NCBI GenBank assembly: GCA_021399445.1
Contig: JAJTUQ010000008.1
Coordinates: forward strand, 1,178,001 to 1,242,000
Origin: Xylogone sp. PMI_703
Lineage: Eukaryota; Ascomycota; Leotiomycetes
Length of the DNA stretch: 64,000 bases
Direction: 5' to 3'
Part shown: in pieces, positions 22,700 to 35,433 of the stretch
Layout of the letters: every line of letters begins with the position of its first letter
How positions within the stretch are numbered: the stretch's first letter is position 1
The notes under the pieces: generated by a model
What the model was told of the DNA's origin: nothing
The model's database searches: none
The model's input: the letters and a program-made list of their open reading frames with translations, nothing else
Made by a program: the position numbers and the translations under genes

Positions 22700-25600
22700 T
22701 ATAAGTATTATCAACATTTATTCTTAAAAAGTCTTCTCCATCTAATGAGTCTTTTTCTCGCAAACATCGTCGCTGGCCATAAAGCCACTAATACTAATAT
22801 ATATAATTTTTCATTATTCATTTTTAATAATAGAATAGATTTTCTTGTCTTACTTTGTCCTCTTGTCCCTTAATGCCTGATCTCCGAAAGACTTTAACCT
22901 TATCTCGAAGTCTTTTCTCTATTTTTGTATAACTTTGGTAGGATTATCACTGTAAATCTCTTCCTTTCTGGTATCAGTTATTTATTTTCTTCTTTTGTAA
23001 TTTCTTTCAGCCTCTCCTTCTTTTTTCCTTTTGTAACTCTTTTTTCATTTTTTGAGTTATCATTTTTGGTTTTACTTAACTCTTTATCTGATATATCCTG
23101 CTAATTGGGTATTCCTTTACTTTTATTATTATTATTATCCTTTCTTTTATCTTGCTCTTTGTTACTTTCACTTTCATAATATCTATTCCTTTTTCTGAAG
23201 ATTTTTAGTCTATTTTTAATATATGTCTCTTAGAGTAAAGTTTTATTGAACTTCTTTAAATAGTATAACCCTTTTCCTTTTAACATACTTGCAATTTTGT
23301 AAAGTCCTATCTATTTGTATTTCAATTTCACCTTTCTGGATTTGTCAATTTCTTTTAGTATGTCTTAGACTAGAACAACTTCCCTTTTCTTGAGCTCTTC
23401 TGTCCTTATTCTTTTGTATAAATTAAACTATTCTTTTCCATCTATTTTACATTTTCGAAGTTAATTCTTGACTTTTATTATAGTCTTGTCTCTTAAGTCT
23501 AACTGTCTGGCCCTTAATGTTAATAAGTCTACAGTTATCTTTACTTTCTCTTATTCGAAAACCCTCCAAGTCTTATACTTAACTTCTGTTAAAAGTATTA
23601 TATTATACTTATAAACTAATGCATAAGGGGCTTAATTAATAATAATTTTAGTTATAGCTTAATTTATTATCAGAATATCATAAAGCTTATGTCTCTATCT
23701 AATCTTTCTTCCATTAGTTATTTTTGACAAGCTGTCAACAATAAGCTTATAGCCTTTCTTTATTACCTTGTTCACTTTTGGATAATATACTGAAATCGTA
23801 ACATAATGTATACTGAACATTTTTGTGAGCTGTTTTACTTCTTTTTGGTTTTCTGGACTATTATCTATAATTAATTTTCTAAATATTCTATAATAGCAGA
23901 TTAAGTCTTCTTGAATAAATTATGCCATATTTCTCATATTTACTTTCTGGAGTATTCTCCTTTTTACCCAGCCAGATAACTGCTCTTTAGCTAATGCTAA
24001 ATAGCCATATCCATTATCTATAAGTATATAGACAATGTCCATATTAATAATCTGCCATAGATATACTAAAGAAGTAAAGAATAAAAGTTCTTATATTTAC
24101 TTTATAACTTTTTTCTGACACTCTTCACAAGTTTCACAGTATGATTTGACTTCTTGATACAGTCTTGGCCACCAGTATTGATTAGCAATTTTCTGATATG
24201 TTCCATCATATCTTTAGTAACCATTTTCCTTATATAATTTTTTTAGAATTTCACTTTTCTCCTTTTCTGCAATAATCACATGAGTTCTGGGAATAGCCTT
24301 TCCTGCTCTGCAGTATAGGATTCGCTTTATCACCTTATACTTTAAAACTTTATTCTTAAACTTCTAGAACTTCATTATATCCATTCTATCTGGGCATTTC
24401 AAAGTTAAGAAGAATTATACAATTTCATGATATTCTTCTAGGTAATCTCTATTAAGCAACTTTTCAAGTTTGGCCAAGAGTACAGTTATTCTCAAGTTAT
24501 AAAAGTCTTCATTGATCCAGTTATTTATATCTTTTTCTGGCTCAACAGTTTTATAGTCAACTTTTGATTACTGAGATAAGTTATCTGTAGCCCTATTCTT
24601 CTTTCCTGGAATGTGTTTAACATCGAAGTCAAAAAGTTTAATTTAAGTAATTTATTATGTTAATAATACTCCAGGAACATCTGATATAACTTTATTTAAC
24701 TAAATGACCAAAACATTTATATTTGTTTTTATTACAAATTTTGTTCTGTATAATTATGAACAGAACTTTTTTAAAGTTTTCAGCAGGCTTTTATATTCTT
24801 TTTTGGTAGTATCATACTTTGTTTCAATGTTATTCTAAAGGTTACTCTTATATTAACATAGATGTTTCATTTTATCTTCTCTTATTTGCATCAAGATAAC
24901 TCTTTATTCTGTTAAAGATATGTCTATTATCAGAATGATTATATGGCCAGAAGTATAATCTATTCGAATCAGTGCAGGCACTGTAGTTAATGTGTACTTT
25001 AGCCTATCCATGGCCTTATCCTGCTCTATTCCCCATTCGAATTCAGTACCTTTCCTTAATAACTTGTATATTGGGAGTGTTATAATAATAAAGTCCTTAA
25101 CCCAGATTCTGTAGTAAATACAGATTCCCAGGAATCCTTTTACTTCTTTCTTGTCTTTATACCTTGGCTAATTGAGTATTTTTAAGACTTTAGTATTGTC
25201 TGAATACTTTTTGTCGATATTATATATATATTTTATAATCTTAATTCTTTTTATTCTGAATTATGATTTTGGATCAATTGTCATTTTTGTTTTTTCTAGG
25301 TTACAGAAGACTTTATCCAAGTTTTGTATATATTTAAGTATAAATCTTCGGATTTTAGGAGTGACTTCTTCATTATCATAAGTTATAATAAGTCTTTTAA
25401 CTAGAATATTGTCCAAAAAGAGTTTGTAAATATATAGAATCAGATCTTGTAGTATTTAGGTAATTATTTATGTAAACTGGGCTACAGAATTAGTAGTTCC
25501 TTGTGGTAATTTCGTGAATTTTAACAATTTTAGAGGAGTCATAAAAGTTGTTATATCTTAGCTTTGCTTAGTTAGTAATATTTGGTCATATCTAGAAAAG

Positions 25601-28600
25601 AAATCTACAAAAGAAGTAATCATACATTTTATAAATTCTTCTGTAAATTTATTTACTGAGGGTAATAAATTTGTATTTTTAATCATGACTTTGTTCATTT
25701 TTGTAATTGTATTAATCAGTCAATAATCTTTACTTTTCTTTTTTACCAGAAATTATTTATTTCTGTAAAGTTTATAATTTCGTTCTAAGACTCCTTGATT
25801 GAGATACTCTTATATTATTCAGATTATTTTTTTTTTAACATTTTTAATAACAGAATGTTCTTGTCTTATTAAACTATATGCTCAACTGTTCAGATTTCTT
25901 GTAGTAATATAACTTTGGGTTAGATAGTTTTCATATAAGAAAAGTCAAATATTATAATAATTTCCTAGTTAAACAAAAGTTCAACAAACAAATCCTGTTT
26001 TTGTTTAGTTAATTAATTTCTGATAATTAACTTGTTTACTTTCTCAGGGGTTAACCTTTTTCTTCTTTATATGTTAAAGAACTTTAGTATAATTTAGTAG
26101 TTATATTTCCTAAGAATAATAAGAGATATTTTTAACTTTTTCAGTTCTTCTTTCTAGTTATTAATATTTCTAGGCTTACTCTTATCTAACTTCCCCAAAT
26201 CCACCAGCCTGACTTTCTGGTCTTTCCTTTTGTATATGGTAAGAACCTGAACTTCTGACAATGCCTTTATGACTTTAAAGTAATCCTAGTTACTGTGATT
26301 ATACATTTACATTATCCTTGGTTCCATTTTACCTTATTTATTCAAAGACCTTAGGACAGGGCCAGAGTCTTTATCTCCTACAACTTCAGCTTTCATTCTT
26401 GACACTTATACTCCTTTCTGGCTTTTAACCTCAGAAGCATTTATTTTGTTAGTATTCTGCCCCCTGGAAATACTACTCTTTTCCCCGGAGCATTACTACA
26501 TTGACTTATGTATTATGAACAGGGCATGTTGAAACTTTAAGTTTTACCTTTTTGTTAATATCTTGGCTATACAGTATAACATATATCTCATCGTCTTTAG
26601 TTTACATTTCCATCTATGTTTTTCATATGAACAATATTCTTAATATTAATTCTGACTCTATAATATTAGTCACAAAAATCAAGGTTGTCATTACTACACC
26701 CCCAACTCTTATTTCAGCATTATTACATACTCTGTCAAACCTCTTATGTTCTCTAGTAACTAAGACTAACATTATTTCAGAATTCAGTTATACAGGTAAC
26801 CCTACTTCTTATGCTAGATAGCTAGTTATTATATTTATTTTTGCCCCAGTATTAATCAGTACTTACCATGAAACAGAATCCCTGATTTTTACATTAATTT
26901 TTAGTATCTTGGTTATATATTATCTTTCTAAACTTCTTCTGATCAAATTGACTTTCGTTTTTAGCTTAGTCTTTTGATATTATTAACTTTCTCTCCTGAA
27001 CATTAATTTTTGTATTAAGTTTGATAAAGACAAGATTTCTCTGATAGTCAGCTTAATTTTCTGATCCAAAATCTTCCCAAGGACTATTTCAAAAGAATTT
27101 GTTTTTTGTAGTTTATCTTGGAAAGTGACCTTCTTCTCTCTCGTTAGACGTCTTCTTAAGTTTCCTGCTAGTTTCAAGGTTAAATATTCCAAATTTATTT
27201 TATTGTCCTTTTCTTTCATTGTTACAGACTTTTAATTCCCCAGTTTTAACAGTTTTAGTATTACTAGCTTTTGTTCTTCTTTAGCCTGTTGCTTTAATAC
27301 CCAATTCTTTGACTGTTACCTCTTTTCTTTCTTCTTTTCCTTTACCTAAGTAATAACCATTTTTACTTCCACAAAGTTTTCTATTTTTATGAAATTATCA
27401 AAATTTAATTCATCATCAGAGAATTCCTCATCGATTATGATAAATTGAACTTTCTGGCTTATCTCTATATCTGGTTTTATATTAATAGTTACTCCTCATC
27501 TTCTGACAATCTCTTTTGGCGTTATTCCCCTGTAGAAGGTTATTAGTTAAGCCCTAGGATTATATTTTCTATAATAAAGTCTTTTATACTATTTATAGTA
27601 TAACTTTGTTTCTATATCATGCCTAAGTTCAGGGCATCCTCGTCTCTGGTACCCCTCTTCTCTATAATAATAACACAGAAATATACTCTAAGTTGTCAGA
27701 TTTTGCCCTCTCTTACCATATCCTTCTCTATAACCTCCTCTGTATCCTCCTCTCCCACTCATAACAGGCCTTCATTGGTTCACTTGCACTTCTTGCTGGA
27801 AAGCAAATGTCTGAGCTGTCAATAACGTACTTAGTTTCAATGTTAAAGTTTCAAAGGCCTTTGTCAAGCTTTTTATAAACTTATTGTTTACTTCCATTGT
27901 TTAATTAACTTTATTTAACTAGGTAACAAGTATGATGAATAGCTAGAACTTCTTATTTTTTGTAATCTTTGACATTTGATCAAAGTACTTTATTATATTA
28001 TTGATATTTTCTTTCTTTTAAAAGTTATTTTTGATAAGTTATATAATGTTGTTCTTGTTGTCCCAGTGGATGAATTCTTAATAAAACTTATCAAAGTTCA
28101 TTATAAACTTATTTTTCTGATCAATTTCTGTTGTATTTACTAGTTTGTGGCTCATTTAGAGAAATAACCTTTGTAAATAGTATAACTCCATTTCTTATTT
28201 GGATATCTCGCTGTTGATTAACAGTTGTCTTGCCATATGCCAGTAGTCACGAGAATAAGTTCTAAGGTCATTATTCATTATTTTCTTCTTTGATTTAAAT
28301 GTTACTAAATATTCAAGAATTAGTTACTGTTGTCTTAAGTCTTGCTTTTAGAATGTTTGGAATAAGGCTTTTTTAAAGCTCTCCCAGTCCCCTGTCATCC
28401 ATTTATCCATATTTTTTATAGTTCTTCTGGGCTTAATGTCACAGTGCCTTGACAGAGTATACATTTTCTCTTTGTCTGTTATCTAGTATTCTTAGGTATC
28501 AAACTCGTCTTTCAATAATTTTACAAAGTCTATGACGTTCGTTCCTTTGAAGAATAATATTCTTGACAGAAACTGATTTCCTGTGTTTCCTGTATTCTAG

Positions 28601-29286
28601 TTAGTCCTGAATTGGGGCTATTGAAGCTGATTTTCTCTTATCATAATTCTCTTTCCACTTCCTTTTTCATTTTTCTATAATGATCTGGCCATATTTTTAA
28701 CATTAATTATGTTTAAAAGGGTTTTTGTGTTTTATGTCTAAATTGCTAAAGTTCCTAGTATAAAAGATTCTGGTATGAAAATAATATTTAATAAGTTATT
28801 CTCCAGTAAGTCTTTGAAACTTTAATAACTCAAGGATATAATCAAATTCTTCAAAAGTAATATTAACTATAAAATAAACAAAACCAAATGTTCTATTATT
28901 TTAAATCTTTCTTTTGTTGTTTTTTTAAATACTTTTACTGTTTCTGAATTATCTTTTTCTGTTTTTCTATGATCTTTAGATCAGTGTCCCCTTTTTCGTA
29001 AGACTCTTCCTTGTGCTACTGTTTTCTTTTCTCTTTTTTCGATAATCTCGGTGACTACTTGTTCCTGAAGATTTCTGGACAGGGCCAGAGTCTTTATGCT
29101 ATTACTTTCCTTGTATTCTTTCTCTGATCTTTTTTTTTCTGCTGAACTCTTTTCATAAACTATTCCTTTTCTGGTTCCTGTTTCAATAGTTTCTCTGTTG
29201 AGTAATATTATCCAGTCTTTATGTAACCTCTTTTTAATAATCTCTTTCTTAACTGCCGATCCGACTTTATCCCCTTTTCCAAACAT
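22700..29286 (-). pseudogene. Gypsy D gag-pol: gag, zinc knuckle, protease region, RT, RNase H, integrase
   Basis: On -. The gag start region 29286-28981 is an intact 101-codon frame (MFGKGDKVGSAVKKEIIKKR), followed by WMTGDWESFKKALFQ (near 28400). A zinc knuckle remnant YYYREEGYQRRGCPEL (27677-27625) has Cys turned to Tyr. Reverse transcriptase shows TEEFIKCMITSFVDFFSRYD, LPQGTTNSVAQF (near 25510-25480) and FLDNILVKRL (near 25420). RNase H/connection shows FLGICIYYRIWVKDF and PIYKLLRKGTEFEWG. The integrase zinc-binding part is YWWPRLYQEVKSYCETCEEC (near 24175-24120), and the core shows IIDNSPEN (near 23870). The last recognisable part is WRVFE-EKVKITVDLLTLRA near 23540. The reverse transcriptase resembles that of F closely, so D and F are related lineages. 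Confidence 0.82.
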
Positions 29287-29455
29287 AGGCTCAATTCTTC
29301 TTCGACTTTATTCTGACCTAATTTCTGATTCTCTCAAGGTCTTTCTGCATGCCCACTCTGGACAGCGTCTTTGTTTTATGTTCGCGGTTCTTATCATTGA
29401 CTTCTCTTTTTCCTGGCTTTAAATAAATAATATATCTCCCTGTATTAGTCATTAA

Positions 29456-29692
29456 TATGGAAATGATAATGTGAGTATAACAATAATACTGGTTAGAGTA
29501 TACAGGAATAAAGCTTATGTGATAAGATTATGCAAAACCATATAAACAACAAGTATACAAGGCAAACGAATGAACTACTCCCTTGGTTGAGTATGAAAAG
29601 GTTGTTAGTTTACTATCTGGGGCTTGCTATCAATATATACTGGCTCGGCTTGACATAACTATTACTAATACATGACGGGTTTCCCTACCACA
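29456..29692 (-). repeat. 5' LTR of gypsy D (237 bp)
   Basis: Direct repeat of 18323-18559; on + ends GGGTTTCCCTACCACA. Followed by the GTAT duplication and then the integrase of C. Confidence 0.88.
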
Positions 29693-32600
29693 GTATAGTT
29701 ATATGAAATACTAAGTATATTTATATAATATTAAAGAGTTCTAGTTTATATATCAGATTTCTTAGTTTCTTTTTGATTTTGTATAAATTAATCTTTTTCT
29801 AGTTTAATTTATTATTTAGTCTTATTATCTTAATAAATCTACAAATAATATAAACTTTATCCCTTTCTTCAAGCTCAGGTTCTATACTGTACTTTTGATT
29901 ATAGTATTTCTTTATATATTCTTGTACAAACTTGATGTTATACTTCAAACAATTATAGATTTTCTTTAACTTATCTGTTTATTATTTAGTTATCTTGGAA
30001 ATGTTTCTTATCTTCACTTTTATGAAATAAGTTTAAGCTTTATAACTATAATTCACAAAAAAAGGTATAACTTTAGTAATTTTGTTCTTTATATTATTAT
30101 ATATTAATTATACTATTAATAAAAAATCCTTCTAATTTGATTATTTATAATCTATGTAATAATGAAGATAAACTCTTATGATCTGGTTTATTTATTCAGT
30201 CTAACCATCTATTTAAGCCTATCTTTTTATAATGATTTTTCTTTTAATACTTAATCTTTTATAAATTATTTCCTAAAATTTTGACATAAAAAGCTTATTT
30301 CTGTCCAAGATAATTTTTACAGAAATGTTATAATTTGTTATAACCTTAGAAATTATGATTTTTGCTAAATCCTTGACTATTTATGTTTTCTTTTATAATA
30401 ATATGATAAAGTACTTCATAAGTTTATTTATTATAATGAAAATTAAGTTATAGTGATTTTCATCTAGTCCGTTAACATTTCTTGATAGAAATAATCCTGT
30501 GATAAAATCTTATGAATAGAAGTCTAAGGTTTTTCTGGTATCTAAAAAGGTATTAATTATTTTATAAGCTTTTTTCTTGATGTTCTAACTTTATAACAAA
30601 TGTTATAATTATTGACAACTTTAGTGACTTTTTACTAAAGTTTAAAGATAAAAAATTCTTGTTATAGTCTGTTCTTGATTTTTGTAATTCTTTGATAACT
30701 ATACATAAATAATTTATGTTATTCTTTCATAAACTCCTGGGCAATTATTAATAAGATAAATATTCTCCTATTTTTTAGTCAAATGCTTAAGAATTCCTGA
30801 TCTTTAAGTTAACTAGTCTCAGGATCTTTAAAGATTTCTTTTTCTTTTGTAATGATTAGCTTAATCTGTTTTAGTTATTCTTTATTAATAATTTGTATAA
30901 CTGTTAATACTTGTGTATAGTTAAAGTATAAGGTGTTACCTTCTTTCTTGAACATAATAAGTTCTTACTTTAAACTTCTTTTTATATAATCTGGTTACTT
31001 ACTTAGAATATCTGCTTTAGCATTTTCTGTTCTTTGAATATGACAAATCCTGAAATCATATTATACTAATGTTTCATACTAATATACTTGTCTTCTGTTA
31101 AAGTCTTTAATAATCATAAAAGTTATTAAATTTTTGTAGTCTGTCAGAATCTCAAACTAATATTTAATATTACATAAATAAATTTTCCAGTACTTATAAC
31201 ACTCTATAATGGCCAAGAGTTTTTTATTATAGATGTTGTAATTAACTCTGTTAAAATAAACTTTCGGGAATAAAAGGCTATTAATCTCTAATGTCCTTTG
31301 TCGTCTTTTTGTAACAAGACTCTTTTTAACATTTTATCTGAGATGTCTATTTCTAGTAAGTATAGTTTTTTAGGATTAACATAGGCTAATATTTTGCCTA
31401 TATTATATTAATTCTTAACCTCTTGAAAAGTTTCTTCTTACTTCTTGTCTTAGACAAAAGGTATATCCTTTTTCGTCAATTCCGTTAATGGGCCAGCCTT
31501 TGCTGAATAGCCTGTTATATAACATCTGTAATAGTTAATAAGTTTATTAAATTACTGGACTTCTTTGACTATCCTTGGAGTAGGTTATTCTCTGATAACT
31601 TTTACTTTCTCTGGGTCTATTCAGAATCTTTTGTCCAAAACTATTTTACTTAAAAATTTTACTTCTGTCGCATTAAACTAATATTTAGCTAATTTATATT
31701 TTATGTTATTATTGATCAATGCTTTAAGTATAGTACAGATGTATTGTCTATGTTCTTCTAACGTCTTAGAATAAATCAAGATATCATCCAAATATACTAC
31801 TATAAAACAATCTAAATATAGTCTCAAAATCGTATTACTCATTTTTTGCATAATTACTAATATATTCGTCAGACTAAAAAGTATGACTAATAATTTATAA
31901 AATCTATATTTAGTTTGAATAACAATATACTACTTATGTCCTTCTTTAATCCTTATTAAGTTAAACTTTATAATAAAGTCTAATTTCGTGAAATATCTAA
32001 TTTCAATAAGTACATCTTGTATGTTATTAATATAAAGTAATAAATATTTGTTTTTTATGATTTTGCTGTTTAAATTTCTGTAATCTCTGTATAGTTATTC
32101 CCGAGAGTTGTCTGGTTTTGGTACTTATATTAATAATACTTCCCACGAAGAGTTTGACTTTCTATAAAAGTTCTTCGTGGTTTGTTCATTTAGTCATTTT
32201 TTCAGGATCTTATTCCTGACAGGATTTATTCTATAAATGAGTTTGTACGAAAAGGTTATACCTTCCTGGAGAATGATTTCGTGGTCCCATTATTTGTGTA
32301 AAAGTAAAACTACATCTTTTGGTTATAGAGTGAATAATTTACGATAATCTTGATATTTTTCTGGGAGAATGTCCAGTTTATTCTAGAGGTCATCCTGAGT
32401 AAGTTCAACAGTAAAAACATCCTGTGTAAGTTATTCTTTTGGTCTAATGTTATAATAATATCTAAATGTTAATTTCTTTATTTTTTAGTTAATGTTTAAG
32501 TTATAGAATTCTAACCAAAGTTATCCTAGGATAATATCTTCCTTTCTAAAAGAAGAAACCTTAAACTAGATTTATTCTTGGTGATTCTTAATCTTCATGG

Positions 32601-34886
32601 TAAGAGGTTTAGTTCTGGTAAACACTTTTTCTTTTGTTAATAAGTTGTTGATTATTTATAAAAGCTGATTATAGACTTTAGTTTGTATGTTTATTGTTTT
32701 AGTGGTTTATGATAAGATTAGGTTAATCTGGCTTTCCGAATCTACCAAAGCTTTAAGGTTTCTGTTGCCAAACTTAATATTTAGCCGGATGACTTCTTCT
32801 TCCCTAGCCATAAATACATCAGAAGTGAATTCCTTATTGAATTCCTTTTCTCGGGTTAGTTATAGTAAGGCCTTCTTCTTGGGCTTATTCAGGTTAAATA
32901 AGTTATTAATATACTTTTTAAAAAGCATTTATTTATCATTGAATTTATAATAATAACTTATCTTATAACTATAACGTTATTCTTGTTATTCAATATAAAA
33001 CATCATTTTTTGATAAACTTCTTTCTTAACCTAATATATATTTTCTTTGTCTTTGTAATATATAACTTATACAGAAAAGTCTTGTTTAAGTAATTATACA
33101 TTTTCTCTTAAAGAATAAAACACTAGATTATCATGGTATAAACTGTTGATAATAATTTTTTCAAAGTTAATCTATATAATTTTAACTATTACTTTTAACT
33201 TTTACATTTTATACTGAAGAAGTTTATCTTACTAAAGTAATATATCCCAAAGGATATTTCTTTTGACTAATTTCTAGGTTTTTATATAATTTTTATCAAA
33301 ATAAAAAGTTATACTAATTAGTATTATTTTTTTGCTTACTTATAGTTTATTTGTTTAATAAGGTTAAGTTATAAAATCCTTATATTCTACTTAATTAAAG
33401 AGTTCAGAACCCCAGAAGACTTTCTTGAAAAAATCTTCTGCCTATCTCTGGTTAAATTCTGACTTTTTAGATATTATAAATAAGAAATATATTAATAAGA
33501 TTTTGATATATTCTTTTCCTTTCGGGGATTTCCATTTAATCTCATGGAAACTGCCTTGAAACTTTTCACAGATCATTAACTCTCTCTCAACTTGTCCTAG
33601 GAGAAATAAGTCTGGCAAGTCAATAATGTTTTAATATTTTTCTAAAAAGAAGTTGTCAAGGTTAACAACTTCTATACCTCGTCGTTCTACTTCCTCTACA
33701 GTAAACATTAATATGTCCAGTTTACTTATGGTAGGAAAAAAAACTCCTAAAGACATTATACTTTTAATATTATAGTAAACTTCTGTCGTAAAGTTTTCCG
33801 TAAGAAAAACTTATAAGATTTGGTCCATGGACTAATCCTTAACATCCTCTGGTAATTTGTCAGAGTTACTTTATCTTATCAATAAGGTATTACCTGAATT
33901 GTAAGATTCGTTATCTTCGGCCAAGGATACCATGAATATAGTCTTAGTCTTTTTTGGCTTTCCTTTGTCCTTATTACTATATTCCTGGGCAGTATATCCA
34001 GTTTGTTTATACTTATAGTAAAGTTTCTTGTCTCTCCTTTTTTTGTATTACTCAGGAGTTAGGTTATATCTGTTTTTTCCTTTAAGTAATTTTTTACTAT
34101 AATTCTTTAGAACTTATCTTCTTTTTTCTGTGACCTTATCGAAGTTTATTAAATCTTTTCAATCATTAATATAACCTTTTTATTTATTTATTTATAAGAA
34201 ATAAGAAATTTTTCCTTTCTTCTTTATTTGTTATTTATATTAAAAGTTGTTAATTTTTTTAGTTTTCCTTATTTGTTTGACTAATATGTTAAGGCGAGGC
34301 CTGATATATACTAATTTGTCTTTGACTGATTTTTTTAATCTTTAATGATACTAAAACATCAATACTTTGTCTTCTTAACTGGTCATATTATTTAGTTGTT
34401 AGAATTTGATATTATATACAAAGGCTGAGTCAGTTTGCTTTAAGGTATATAATTATTGTTCTACCTTATTAGTTTCGTGAAAGTCTTTAAAAATTCTTTT
34501 CATTTCCTTTTTAAAGTTTTTAAAAGATATAAACAAGTTAATAATATTTTATCATCTTCCTTCATCTTTCTTGGTGAAGTTTTCAAAGTTCTTTACGTAG
34601 AGCAAAGTCCATTATAATACTTTTTCCTCTAAGTAAGTAAATAATTATATAATTTGTTAAAAGTCATTTTGAAACTTATCCTTATATAAATTCAGATATA
34701 AATAAGTTCAGAACTTGAAAAATTTTAGTTTAGACTTGTCTCCTCGGAAGTTCTTGATCTTTTCTAGGTCTAATTTCCTTTCGATGAAGTTAGTCGTCAA
34801 ATTAAGGTTAACCTCGAGGGCTTGAGGGTTTTGTTATAAAGATGAGTCTCTGGCTATAGTACTTTTGAGTTTTAAAGTACTTAAAG
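29693..34886 (-). pseudogene. Chromovirus C gag-pol: gag, zinc knuckle, RT, RNase H, integrase
   Basis: On -. Gag: FRGDKSKLKFFKF and TYLYLNLYKDKFQNDF near 34740-34660. Zinc knuckle remnant YKYKQTGYTAQE near 34030-33980. Reverse transcriptase: FTKLDFIIKFNLIRI near 31990, and the active site YLDDILIYSKTLEEHRQYIC (31795-31735). RNase H/connection near 31400-31200. Integrase: DFITGLFLSRNVNGLDENHY near 30500, DG-TE-INQ (near 30215-30190) and the tail YLVFHITI, broken at 29693 by D. The 87-codon + ORF at 32687-32950 is a shadow. Stops replace Gln and Trp throughout. Confidence 0.85.
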
Positions 34887-35433
34887 TATAATGTTCTTAC
34901 AAGGGTTTGAAGTTATCTATTACTTAAATAATAAATAAAGATAAAGAGTAAGAGAAAAACTTTATGAAAGTTTAAGATAGTTATTATGAAATATAAGTAT
35001 ATTATAAATCAATTAAGTTAAGTACAAGGTTTTTATCTACTGTAAAACTATTTATTTATATAATAAGTAAATTTAAGTTAAGATCCTTGGATCCCTAGGA
35101 TCTATAAATCTATCATGTCCTGAAGTTTAGATTCCTTGGATCTCTGAATCTTCAGGATTTTACAGAGGTCATAATTCATCATATAACTTAACTGTTTGGT
35201 AAGATCTTTTTGCCTAAAATTTAATAACAAGATTCTGTCAATAAAGTTTTATCAATAACTTTTTACTAATACCTTTCTTCTAATCAATTCTTGTTAGTAG
35301 ATTATTACTAGTCATGACCATCATTAATAATATTTTTATTATTGTCTTAAGTTTTATTATTATAAAGTTTGTGCTAACTTGTGGAAATATAGTTCTACTA
35401 GTAGATTTCGGCTATTAACCTTGGGCCGTGACA
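34887..35433 (-). repeat. 5' LTR of chromovirus C (547 bp)
   Basis: Direct repeat of 16873-17418, more heavily mutated at its outer end (TATAATGTTCTTACAAGG for TGTAACGTTCCTACAAGG). Right end GGGCCGTGACA. Confidence 0.9.

Larger units (their letters stand above)
18323..29692 (-). mobile_element. Ty3/gypsy element D, 11.4 kb, inserted in the pol gene of C
   Basis: LTRs at 18323-18559 and 29456-29692, both 237 bp; GTAT on both sides (18319-18322 and 29693-29696) is a 4-bp target duplication. Gag-pol on - occupies 29286 to about 22700. The 4.1 kb between integrase and 3' LTR holds further coding-like sequence on both strands. The insertion falls exactly between integrase and chromodomain of C. 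Confidence 0.88.
16873..35433 (-). mobile_element. Ty3/gypsy chromovirus C, inserted in gypsy B and carrying D
   Basis: LTRs at 16873-17418 and 34887-35433 (546/547 bp); flanks CTGTC (16868-16872) and TTGTC (35434-35438) are a 5-bp target duplication with one C/T change. Own sequence without D is about 7.2 kb. On - it carries gag, protease region, reverse transcriptase, RNase H, integrase and a chromodomain, so it is a chromovirus. A further solo LTR of this family is at 51370. Confidence 0.88.
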
